63,790 bases of DNA, taken from assembly GCA_026395815.1 (NCBI GenBank), contig JAPLXZ010000002.1, forward strand, positions 1-63,790, written 5' to 3'. Made by a program: the position numbers and the translations under genes. The notes beneath the pieces are model-generated. The model was given only the letters and a program-made list of their open reading frames with translations. It searched no databases and was not told where the DNA came from. Source of the DNA: Candidatus Pacearchaeota archaeon (lineage in GTDB: Archaea; Nanobdellota; Nanobdellia; Pacearchaeales; GW2011-AR1). Every line of letters begins with the position of its first letter. The first letter of the stretch is position 1. Of the stretch, positions 9,972 to 18,443 are shown in pieces.

Positions 9972-10529
9972 TTATTCTAATAAAACAGCAACTGCAATTG
10001 TCGTTGTCCATAATCCGTCTTTGTTTCCTTCTGATGATTGGCACATGTTTGTCGTCTTGAATATCTGCCCGCTTGCTTTGTAAACCTGCTCTCTTTCTTC
10101 CCATGCTTTATCTGAATCAAATTCAATTCCTAAAGTTGTTGCAAGCATTGTTGCTGCCAAGTCCTCTGCATATTCCCCTGCTTTTTTTGCAGTTTCTCCG
10201 AATGCATGATGCTCTGACAAATAGCCGTAATTATTTTCATCCTTTGGAACTGCGATTCCAATTGCCGTCGATATTAATCTATTAGGTTCGTTAGCTTCAT
10301 TTCTTGCCATAACGCAAAAAGTTATCTGCCCTGCCGACAATAATTTAAGCCCTTCTTCTTTTGAAATGATTTTGCAACGAGGAGGAAGAATGCTTGATAC
10401 ATAAACTAAATTGCATTTTTCTATGCCTGCGTCTCTTAATGCCAATTCAAAAGAAGCCAGCCTGTCTTTATGAACGCCAACTCCTTTGGTTAAAAATAAT
10501 TTTGTTGCAATCATTAGAAAGTTTAACAA
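9972..10529 (-). CDS. pdaD: Pyruvoyl-dependent arginine decarboxylase
   Basis: [16 protein letters not shown] self-cleavage region, [25 protein letters not shown]. Confidence 0.92.
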   Translation of the reverse strand: MLNFLMIATKLFLTKGVGVHKDRLASFELALRDAGIEKCNLVYVSSILPPRCKIISKEEGLKLLSAGQITFCVMARNEANEPNRLISTAIGIAVPKDENNYGYLSEHHAFGETAKKAGEYAEDLAATMLATTLGIEFDSDKAWEEREQVYKASGQIFKTTNMCQSSEGNKDGLWTTTIAVAVLLE

Positions 10530-10622
10530 TGAACATTTTTAAAGGTTTTTATTCATGGCATAGTTAAAAATATAAATTGCCTTATTCCTAATTTATTTAA
10601 AGACAAGGAGATTAACTAAATA

Positions 10623-12047
10623 ATGTATAAAGAAAAATTAAAAAAAATGGGGAAGAATGAATATGAACTCCCAAGAGAAAGTAAAATGTTAGTTCCGGGG
10701 AGAATATTTATCTCTGAAAATATGAAGATAGAAGAGGATGCGTTAAAACAGGTTGCAAATGTTGCTACTTTGCCTGGTATATTGAAATATTCTATAGGAT
10801 TAGCAGACATGCATGTCGGTTATGGTTTTCCAATTGGAGGAGTTGCTGCTTTTGACGTCGAGAAAGGAGTAATAAGTCCGGGCGGTGTGGGTTATGACAT
10901 AAACTGCAGTGTCCGTTTGCTGAAAACAAATCTCAAAAAAGAAGACATTTTGAAAAAGCAAAAGGAGATTACAGAAGCTCTCTACAGAAAAATACCTTCT
11001 GGAGTAGGAAGAGGAAGCAGTTTTCAGATTAAAAAGCAGGAATTAAACAAGGTTTTGGAAGGAGGAGCAAAATATGTTGTTGAAAATCTGAAATTTGGAG
11101 TGAAAGAAGATTATTTGCATACAGAAGAAGAAGGGCAAATGAAAGATGCAAAAGCAGACAAGGTTTCAGAAAGAGCAATAAAAAGAGGAATTGGGCAGTT
11201 AGGAACATTGGGAGCAGGAAATCATTTTCTTGAAGTGCAGTATGTTGATGAAATTTTTGATGAAAAAATTGCAAAGGAATTTGGAATAAAAAAAGGACAG
11301 GTAACAATAATGATTCACTGCGGAAGTAGAGGATTAGGACATCAAGTTGCAAGCGATTATATACAAGCAATGGAAGAAGAGTATCCTGAAACAATAAAAA
11401 GCCTGCCTGACAGAGAGCTGATAAATGCGCCAATTAAAAGCAAGCTTGGAAAAGATTACTATCAGGCAATGTGCTCTGCTGTAAATTTCGCTTTTGCTAA
11501 CAAGCAAATAATCACTCATTGGATAAGAGAAGAAATGAATAGGCTTTTTCCTAATGTAAAAATAGATGTTGTTTATGATGTCTGCCATAACATTGCAAAA
11601 TTTGAGGAACATATTGTAGATGGAAAAAAGAAAATGGTTTGCGTTCATAGGAAAGGAGCTACGAGATGTTTTGGGCCAGGAAGAAAGGAAATTCCTGAAA
11701 CATACAGAAAAATAGGGCAGCCTGTGATTATTCCTGGGAGCATGGGAACTTCCTCTTATATATTAATAGGCACAAAAAAAGCAGAAGAGTTGACCTTTGG
11801 AAGCACTGTGCATGGAGCAGGAAGAGTTTCAAGCAGAAGTTTTGCATTGAGAAACTTAAGAGGAGAGGATATTAAAAAGCAATTGAATGAAAAAGGAATT
11901 GATGTAAAAGCAGGAAGCATGAATTCCCTTGCAGAAGAGGCTCCTGAAGTTTACAAAGATATTGAAGAAGTTGTTAATGTTGTTAATGAGCTCGGAATAA
12001 GCAAGAAGATTGCAAGATTAAAGCCGCTCGTTGTGATTAAGGGGTGA
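10623..12047 (+). CDS. rtcB: RNA-splicing ligase RtcB
   Basis: ADMHVGYGFPIGGVAAFD, GGVGYDINCSVR, GTLGAGNHFLEVQ, MIHCGSRGLGHQV, C-term KKIARLKPLVVIKG. Confidence 0.97.
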   Translation: MYKEKLKKMGKNEYELPRESKMLVPGRIFISENMKIEEDALKQVANVATLPGILKYSIGLADMHVGYGFPIGGVAAFDVEKGVISPGGVGYDINCSVRLLKTNLKKEDILKKQKEITEALYRKIPSGVGRGSSFQIKKQELNKVLEGGAKYVVENLKFGVKEDYLHTEEEGQMKDAKADKVSERAIKRGIGQLGTLGAGNHFLEVQYVDEIFDEKIAKEFGIKKGQVTIMIHCGSRGLGHQVASDYIQAMEEEYPETIKSLPDRELINAPIKSKLGKDYYQAMCSAVNFAFANKQIITHWIREEMNRLFPNVKIDVVYDVCHNIAKFEEHIVDGKKKMVCVHRKGATRCFGPGRKEIPETYRKIGQPVIIPGSMGTSSYILIGTKKAEELTFGSTVHGAGRVSSRSFALRNLRGEDIKKQLNEKGIDVKAGSMNSLAEEAPEVYKDIEEVVNVVNELGISKKIARLKPLVVIKG

Positions 12048-12070
12048 GAGAAAAATTTATAAACTATTGG

Positions 12071-12082
12071 GAACTATAGTTC
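12071..12082. promoter_or_regulatory. Perfect 12-bp palindrome GAACTATAGTTC, candidate TA autoregulatory operator
   Basis: Between a TATA-like element (aatttataaac, ~12053-12063) and the antitoxin ATG at 12086. Confidence 0.55.
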
Positions 12083-12085
12083 ACT

Positions 12086-12349
12086 ATGGTAACAACAATA
12101 CAAATAGATGAAAAATTAAAAGAAAGGCTTGATGAGTTAAAAGTACATCATAGAGAAACTTATAATGAGCTGATTTCAAGATTGGTAGATTCAACAAATC
12201 CAAAACGTTATAGCAGGGAAAGTTTAATCGCAACTATTGAAGTTTTATCTGATTCTGAAACAATGAAGGATATAGCGGAAGCATTAGAACAATTTGAAAG
12301 AGGCAAAGGAAAAACCCTAGAACAAGTAGAAAAAGAATTGGGATTGTAA
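12086..12349 (+). CDS. Antitoxin of RelE-type TA pair
   Basis: MVTTIQIDEKLKERLDELKVHHRETYNELISRLVD; RHH-like N-term, directly precedes the toxin. Confidence 0.82.
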   Translation: MVTTIQIDEKLKERLDELKVHHRETYNELISRLVDSTNPKRYSRESLIATIEVLSDSETMKDIAEALEQFERGKGKTLEQVEKELGL

Positions 12350-12350
12350 A

Positions 12351-12608
12351 ATGTATGAGATTATATTAGAAAATCCTGCTGAAAAATTTCTGAAGAAGTT
12401 AGATAAGAATACACAAAGAAGAATTATCAATAAACTGAAAGAACTTCAAGATAATCCACTAGGAATACCCTTAATAGGAAATCTTTCTGGAATGTATAAA
12501 TTAAGAATAGGGGATTACAGGACTATTTATGCAGTAAAAAATGAACAATTAATCATATTGGTTCTGAAAATAGGACACAGAAAAAATGTTTATGGTTCGT
12601 TTGAATAG
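12351..12608 (+). CDS. RelE/ParE-family toxin
   Basis: MYEIILENPAEKFLKKLDKNTQRRIINKLKEL...GMYKLRIGDYRTIYAVKNEQLIILVLKIGHRKNVY. Confidence 0.92.
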   Translation: MYEIILENPAEKFLKKLDKNTQRRIINKLKELQDNPLGIPLIGNLSGMYKLRIGDYRTIYAVKNEQLIILVLKIGHRKNVYGSFE

Positions 12609-12642
12609 ACTAATAAAACCATTAGTTGCGATTAAAGGATAA
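12607..12642 (+). pseudogene. Second copy of rtcB C-terminal codons (RLIKPLVAIKG*)
   Basis: agactaataaaaccattagttgcgattaaaggataa versus rtcB end agattaaagccgctcgttgtgattaaggggtga (12015..12047). Confidence 0.75.
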
Positions 12643-12658
12643 TACGATTGGGGGTAGT

Positions 12659-13729
12659 TTATTCAGAATAAAAATCCATTCCCAAAATATCTTCAATCTT
12701 TTCTCTTGGCATGTATGTTGTTTCATTGACAATTTTCGCAAGTTTTTTGTCTGCAAAACCCGGCTTGTCTAATTTAATTGGAAGGCACATAAGCGTAAGT
12801 TCTGGTGGGAGAATTTTTGAATGAAATACACCAAGAATCGTGTGTTCAGATTCATGGCTTAATAATCCGGCGCCTATAATACCTCGCAAATAAATCATTC
12901 CTGCATTTATATAAGAGTCTTTATCTACCATAGATAATCCTACTCCTGCAGGATTGCCATCAATGTTTGATAAGATTATTCTTTTAAATCCGGCAATAAC
13001 AATCCAGTTCTTGTCAGGAATAATGTCCTTAATCATGTCAAAGGTTCTCTCTCTTATGCTTGTTGGTTTCCAGGAATAGTGCTTTTCTGATTGTTTTGTT
13101 GATGCATCATCTTTTTGTATTCTTATTTTTCTTCCTTCAAAAAAGAAGCCGATGTTTTCTGAATCAAGGTATTTTTTTTCAATAAAGTCCTGCTGTGCTT
13201 TTGTAATTACTGTTCCATCAAATGGATTCTTGTATATTATTTCTACTCCTTCAATATTATTTAAGTTCCATTTTCTAATCCATCCCCCTATTGCTTCCTG
13301 AGCAAAATCCACAAATTCTTCTAATCTTATTTTTTTCTTTAACAAATCTTCATAAGGAACAACTCTTACTGTCAAATCTTGGGCATCTGCTGGAGAAATT
13401 TCTATTGTCCTTACATAACTTGTTGATTCTCCTTCTTTTATTGCTCTTGCCTGCAATATCAGTTTTTGATAAAACCATCCCAAAGAAACATTAAATTCTC
13501 CGTTTGAATCTGTCATAATTTCTTTCAATAATTTTTTGTTAGAAGAATCATAAACTTTAACTGTTCCTTGTCTTTCTGAATCTGTCTCATTATCCTGCAA
13601 TTGCCCTGAAATTTTTGAAAAATATACATTCCCGCAACTTGCAAATGAAATAGAAGATAATAGAAGAGCTAAACTTGCTGTCTTGATTAAACTTTTCTTT
13701 AATTTGCTAATCAAAGAAGACTTCTGCAT
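12659..13729 (-). CDS. Secreted protein with HExxH-like motif (putative metallopeptidase)
   Basis: N-terminal signal-like segment ALLLSSISFASCG; GAGLLSHESEHTILGVFHS; N-terminal carboxypeptidase-regulatory-like beta region. Confidence 0.55.
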   Translation of the reverse strand: MQKSSLISKLKKSLIKTASLALLLSSISFASCGNVYFSKISGQLQDNETDSERQGTVKVYDSSNKKLLKEIMTDSNGEFNVSLGWFYQKLILQARAIKEGESTSYVRTIEISPADAQDLTVRVVPYEDLLKKKIRLEEFVDFAQEAIGGWIRKWNLNNIEGVEIIYKNPFDGTVITKAQQDFIEKKYLDSENIGFFFEGRKIRIQKDDASTKQSEKHYSWKPTSIRERTFDMIKDIIPDKNWIVIAGFKRIILSNIDGNPAGVGLSMVDKDSYINAGMIYLRGIIGAGLLSHESEHTILGVFHSKILPPELTLMCLPIKLDKPGFADKKLAKIVNETTYMPREKIEDILGMDFYSE

Positions 13730-13909
13730 GAGTTTTTGAAATATCTATCTATTTATATTATTTATTGCTGCAAGGTATATTTCTTATTGTTGCAAGAATC
13801 ATAGCCAAAAAATCTTTTCTGATTCAAATTTAAATGAATTTAGAATGATGCAGAAGGTTTTAGCAACGGCAATATTTATAAATCCTTTTTGACTATAATA
13901 AACATAAAA

Positions 13910-16900
13910 ATGAGGATGAAAAAAGGTTTTTTATTTGTAGTGCTAATTGCAGTAATGATTGTTTTTAGTGCTGCGCTTGTTAGTGCTGTTTGTTATTCTG
14001 GTGCAGACTTTACCAACTATGGATGTACATGCTCTGGTGGAGGTACTGCTGGCAGGCAAACCTGCACAACTTATGATTGTTATAGTGACTATGATTATAC
14101 ATATCTTTATTCTTATGACAGTTGCGGTTCTTGCTATTCTTGTACTTATCCTTGCACTCCTTCTTACACTTATGGATGCAGTGGAAATTATATAACACGA
14201 TACAATTCTTGCACTTATTCTACCGATTATTATTATCAATACTGTAGCTATGGCTGTTCAGGAGGAGCATGCTCAAGTTGCAGTCCGACTTACACTTATG
14301 GATGCAGTGGAGATTATGTAACACGAAGAAACTCCTGTACTGGTGTTACAGATAATTATTTTGAATACTGTAGCGGTGGTGGTTGTTATGGTGGGTCATG
14401 TTGTTACGACGATTGCACTAGCGCTTCATGCACTAGTGGCACATATTACAGTTGTTACGATAGTGATAGTGATACTTGTCTGGAAAAGGTTAGTGCAGGT
14501 ACTTGTACATACTTATATGGATCCACATCTACATGTTATAATAATGCTTGTTGTACTCCTGAGAGTTCATCAGTAACCTGTGCCGGCGGAAAAACCGGAA
14601 CACAAACAAATAATTGCGGACAGAGTGTAAACTGTGGAACAGGATGTACTCCCCAAGCATCTTCTAACTGTGTTGGCAATGATATTTATTGGTTTGATTC
14701 TTGCGGTGTTCAGGGAGCTTTAAAAACAGATTGTCCAGCATGCAGCACAGGAACAGGATGTACCAGTGGAAGTGGAGGAACATGCTGTTGTCCTTTAACA
14801 TGTGCTGCAAAACAAGCACAAACTCCTTGTGGAACTACTGTTGGAACTTCATGTGGTACTGCCGTATGTGCAGCAGGAACAAAAGGAACACAATGCAGTA
14901 CTGGAACTTGCAATCCTACTACAGGACTATGTGAAACTGCTTGCGTTCCTAACTGTAATTGTGCCTCTAGCATTTGCTCTGCGAACAGTTGTCTAAACTC
15001 TTGTGGTACAGGGCAGTGTGTTGGAACAAAAGATTCAACTTGTACACAAGGTTATATTTGCGATGGTGATACAAATACTTGCAAATTGGCAGCAGGACAA
15101 CCAGACGATACTTATAATTGTGACCCTGTACCTGGAACAACAACAAGAATATGTACATCGGGAACAAAATGTGCTGGAAGTTCTTTAATTAATTGTGTAT
15201 GTGAAAGAACAGCAATTGACACGATACACGGTGTTTGGAATTGGGTTTGTGGTAGTAGCAGTATATGTGATCTTTGTACAAATTGCCCAACCAGTCCAGC
15301 ATGTGTGACTACTTGTATTCCTGATTGTGTTGGAAAACTTTATTGTGCTGATGACGGATGCAATAACGGAGGAAAATGTTATCAAAGTCTTTGTGTTGCT
15401 GGCTGTGTAGGAAATTGCTGCCCTTATACATGTTCAGAAGCAAAAGCTAACAAAGCCGATCCAGGGTGTGCTACACAATATCAAAGTTGTGGTGTGACTT
15501 TATCTGGTTGTTATGGACACTATTGTGCTCCTGGAACTACTTGCAATACTGCTACACATACATGTGGTGGAACTGGTTGTGTTCCTTCTGGCTTATTTGA
15601 TCACTATGAATGTTCAGGAGATTGGTTAGAAGAACATGATAATTGCGGTGTTATTCCTGGCGCATCAACTTATTGCACTTATGGTTGTTCTAACGGAGCA
15701 TGTAATCCTAATCCATGTCCTCCTGGTAGTCCTCCATATAGTTATGTTTGTTCAGGAAATTGGTTAGAAAAACATGATAGCTGTGGAGATGTTATTCCTG
15801 GTGAATCAACCTATTGCACTCTTGGTTGCAATCCTGTAACTAACACATGCAATCTCTGTAATCCAAGTTGTGCTTGTTCTTCAAATATCTGTGTTGGAAG
15901 CACTTGTTCAGGTACATGTGGTGCTGGAACTTGTCCCGGAACAAAAACTACTGACGAATGCTGTAAAGTTACTGATACTTGTGCTACACTTAAATGTCTT
16001 GATTCTAAGACTGTTCAATGTGTTAATAATTGCGGAACTTCTGGCATGACATACGATTGTGCTCCAGGATTAACTTGTTCTGGAGGAAGATGTAGTTGTA
16101 CTATTACTAACCCATGTGCTTCAAGAATTTGCAGTGATTCTACTCACTGGCAGTGTCTTGATAATTGTAATAATCCTGGCACTCAAACAGCTTGTCCTTC
16201 TGGACAAACTTGTTCTGGAGGAGTATGCAGTTGTGTTCCTAGCACTTATAGTTATGCTTGTTCTGTAAAAACAAACATAAGAACAGACAATTGTGGAAAT
16301 ACAGACATGTGGGTTTGCAATACCAATGAAAACTGTGTTCCAACAGGCACAAGATGTGTTGCTACTTCATGCACAGATACTTGTGGAACTTACGGATTTA
16401 ATTGTGGAACTCATAATTCTTGCGGTGTAGGCGAAATTTGTGGAAATTGTGCTTTTGGACAGACTTGTACTAATCCATTTGGCGGAACATGCATAGGTTG
16501 CCTTCCAGCAAGTGGTTGTGCTTCTCATGGATATACTTGTGGGACTCATGTTGACTCATGTGGAACAGCTGAAGTTTGTCAGCCAGGTTGTGGAACAGGA
16601 CAAACATGCACAAATCCATCAGGCGGAACATGTGTATCTACTGCATGCACAGATACTTGTGCTACTAATGGATTTGATTGTGGAACTTATACTTCTCCTT
16701 CTCCCCTTTGCGGCGGAGTTCCAGAACCTTGTGGAAATTGTGTTTTTGGACAAACTTGTACTAATTCATTAGGTGGAACATGTGTAGCTTGCACAAGCGG
16801 TTGCAGTTCTCATGGATATGAATGTGGAACTCATGTTAACTCGTGTGGAACTCCCGAACCATGCGGAACTTGCCCAACAGGAAAAATCTGCAGTGATTTG

Positions 16901-18361
16901 AATAATGGTGGAGCATGCAACTGGAATCCAGAAGCATACTGGACAAATTTAAATGGAGATAGCATTACAAGCATAAGTGTAGTAAAAGGTTCAAATACTC
17001 AAGTAAATATGGTCTTAAAATATACAGGATTAACTACTGGAGCAATTAACTTTGAAATTTGGGAAGACCTCCTTTTTGACAAGCTTGTCACTCAACTTAG
17101 TGAAACAATCACAAATGGGGATTCAACAAAAACATGGACTATAACTGACACAGATTTGGATGCTATAGGCTCTGGAGTTTCTGATGTTCACTTCACTGTT
17201 AAGTCAGGAACAAGTGAGGTAAAGACAAGCGGAAATCTTCAGATAACTGTTTTAGACCAAGAAATTTGCTATAATATAAATATTTGTGGAGATTACTCTG
17301 ACCAAGGTAATTGTAATTCTGATCCTTGTGAGGTTGCTTACAGCACTGTAATGGACTTGTATCCTGAAGTAACTTGCGGAAGCAATGGATACAATTGCGC
17401 TTGTTTTTGGGATAATGATAATGTCTGCAAAGGCATGTGGGACAAAGCGAATGACGGAGTTTGTGGAGATTCAGAAATCAATTCAGGAGAACAATGCGAT
17501 GGAAGCAATTGGGGGAGTATTATAGGATGTGGTAACTTTAATGACTTCATAGGAGGAACTCTTGCTTGTGATAGTACATGTGAATTTGACACTTCTGCTT
17601 GCACAGGAGGAACACCAGGAGGAACATGCGGAGATGGAACAATAAACACAGGAGAAGCATGTGATGGAAGCGATTGGGGAAGTATTACAGGGTGTGGTGA
17701 CTTTGATGACTTCGAGAGTGGAACTCTTGTTTGTGATAGCAATTGCCAGTTTGATACTTCTTCATGTGTAAGACCTACTGCGTGCGGGGATGGAATAATT
17801 GATTCGGGAGAGCAGTGTGAAACTAATGCTGACTTAACTGGATCTAGCTGTTCTGATTTCGATGAATTCACAGGAGGAACTTTATCCTGCGTAAATTGTA
17901 TGATTAGCACAACAGCATGCATAGGAGGAATAAACGGAATTTGTGGAGATGGAACAATAAATACAGGAGAGCAGTGTGAAACTAATGCTGATGCAAATGA
18001 GTTTAGCTGCACTGACTTTGGTGATTTCACAACAGGAACTCTATCATGCAAGAACTGTATGATTAACACAACTGCATGCGGAAGAGGAACTTCTCTTGGA
18101 ACATGTCATATCAATCAATTAGTAGAGAAAGAGTGCGACGAAGAACCTAATATTGGATTCAAGAATGTAAAATGGAACGGAACATGGACAGGAGAAGCAG
18201 GAACATACAAGGATAGATGTGAAGAAGGAGGAATAAGAACAATACAATGCGCTGCACAAGTGCAACTTCCATTCTTTGGATTTTATAGTGTGATTGCAAC
18301 ATCAATCCTTATTGCATTAATTTACATCTTTATAATTTCCAAGAGAAAGAAGAAGCATTAA
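13910..18361 (+). CDS. Giant Cys-rich surface protein with C-terminal TM anchor
   Basis: ATG at 13910 preferred over TTG 13889; signal-like MRMKKGFLFVVLIAVMIVFSAALVSA; many Cys repeats; C-terminal SVIATSILIALIYIFIISKRKKKH. Confidence 0.88.
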   Translation: MRMKKGFLFVVLIAVMIVFSAALVSAVCYSGADFTNYGCTCSGGGTAGRQTCTTYDCYSDYDYTYLYSYDSCGSCYSCTYPCTPSYTYGCSGNYITRYNSCTYSTDYYYQYCSYGCSGGACSSCSPTYTYGCSGDYVTRRNSCTGVTDNYFEYCSGGGCYGGSCCYDDCTSASCTSGTYYSCYDSDSDTCLEKVSAGTCTYLYGSTSTCYNNACCTPESSSVTCAGGKTGTQTNNCGQSVNCGTGCTPQASSNCVGNDIYWFDSCGVQGALKTDCPACSTGTGCTSGSGGTCCCPLTCAAKQAQTPCGTTVGTSCGTAVCAAGTKGTQCSTGTCNPTTGLCETACVPNCNCASSICSANSCLNSCGTGQCVGTKDSTCTQGYICDGDTNTCKLAAGQPDDTYNCDPVPGTTTRICTSGTKCAGSSLINCVCERTAIDTIHGVWNWVCGSSSICDLCTNCPTSPACVTTCIPDCVGKLYCADDGCNNGGKCYQSLCVAGCVGNCCPYTCSEAKANKADPGCATQYQSCGVTLSGCYGHYCAPGTTCNTATHTCGGTGCVPSGLFDHYECSGDWLEEHDNCGVIPGASTYCTYGCSNGACNPNPCPPGSPPYSYVCSGNWLEKHDSCGDVIPGESTYCTLGCNPVTNTCNLCNPSCACSSNICVGSTCSGTCGAGTCPGTKTTDECCKVTDTCATLKCLDSKTVQCVNNCGTSGMTYDCAPGLTCSGGRCSCTITNPCASRICSDSTHWQCLDNCNNPGTQTACPSGQTCSGGVCSCVPSTYSYACSVKTNIRTDNCGNTDMWVCNTNENCVPTGTRCVATSCTDTCGTYGFNCGTHNSCGVGEICGNCAFGQTCTNPFGGTCIGCLPASGCASHGYTCGTHVDSCGTAEVCQPGCGTGQTCTNPSGGTCVSTACTDTCATNGFDCGTYTSPSPLCGGVPEPCGNCVFGQTCTNSLGGTCVACTSGCSSHGYECGTHVNSCGTPEPCGTCPTGKICSDLNNGGACNWNPEAYWTNLNGDSITSISVVKGSNTQVNMVLKYTGLTTGAINFEIWEDLLFDKLVTQLSETITNGDSTKTWTITDTDLDAIGSGVSDVHFTVKSGTSEVKTSGNLQITVLDQEICYNINICGDYSDQGNCNSDPCEVAYSTVMDLYPEVTCGSNGYNCACFWDNDNVCKGMWDKANDGVCGDSEINSGEQCDGSNWGSIIGCGNFNDFIGGTLACDSTCEFDTSACTGGTPGGTCGDGTINTGEACDGSDWGSITGCGDFDDFESGTLVCDSNCQFDTSSCVRPTACGDGIIDSGEQCETNADLTGSSCSDFDEFTGGTLSCVNCMISTTACIGGINGICGDGTINTGEQCETNADANEFSCTDFGDFTTGTLSCKNCMINTTACGRGTSLGTCHINQLVEKECDEEPNIGFKNVKWNGTWTGEAGTYKDRCEEGGIRTIQCAAQVQLPFFGFYSVIATSILIALIYIFIISKRKKKH
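17458..18110 (+). repeat. Four tandem ~52-aa CGDGxINxGEqC(D/E) repeats
   Basis: CGDSEINSGEQCD / CGDGTINTGEACD / CGDGIIDSGEQCE / CGDGTINTGEQCE; resembles Myxococcus Cys-rich (DUF4215-like) repeats. Confidence 0.8.
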
Positions 18362-18443
18362 AGAAATCAATAAAGTAGCATAATCCTTTTCCTTATACAA
18401 CAAATATTTATAAATACTTTTTAACTTATATTACTGATAAAAG

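Noticed and set aside
13943-16772. Numerous antisense and alternate-frame ORFs inside the giant Cys-rich gene
   Set aside because: Repetitive TGT-rich coding sequence leaves other frames open by composition; low-complexity translations.
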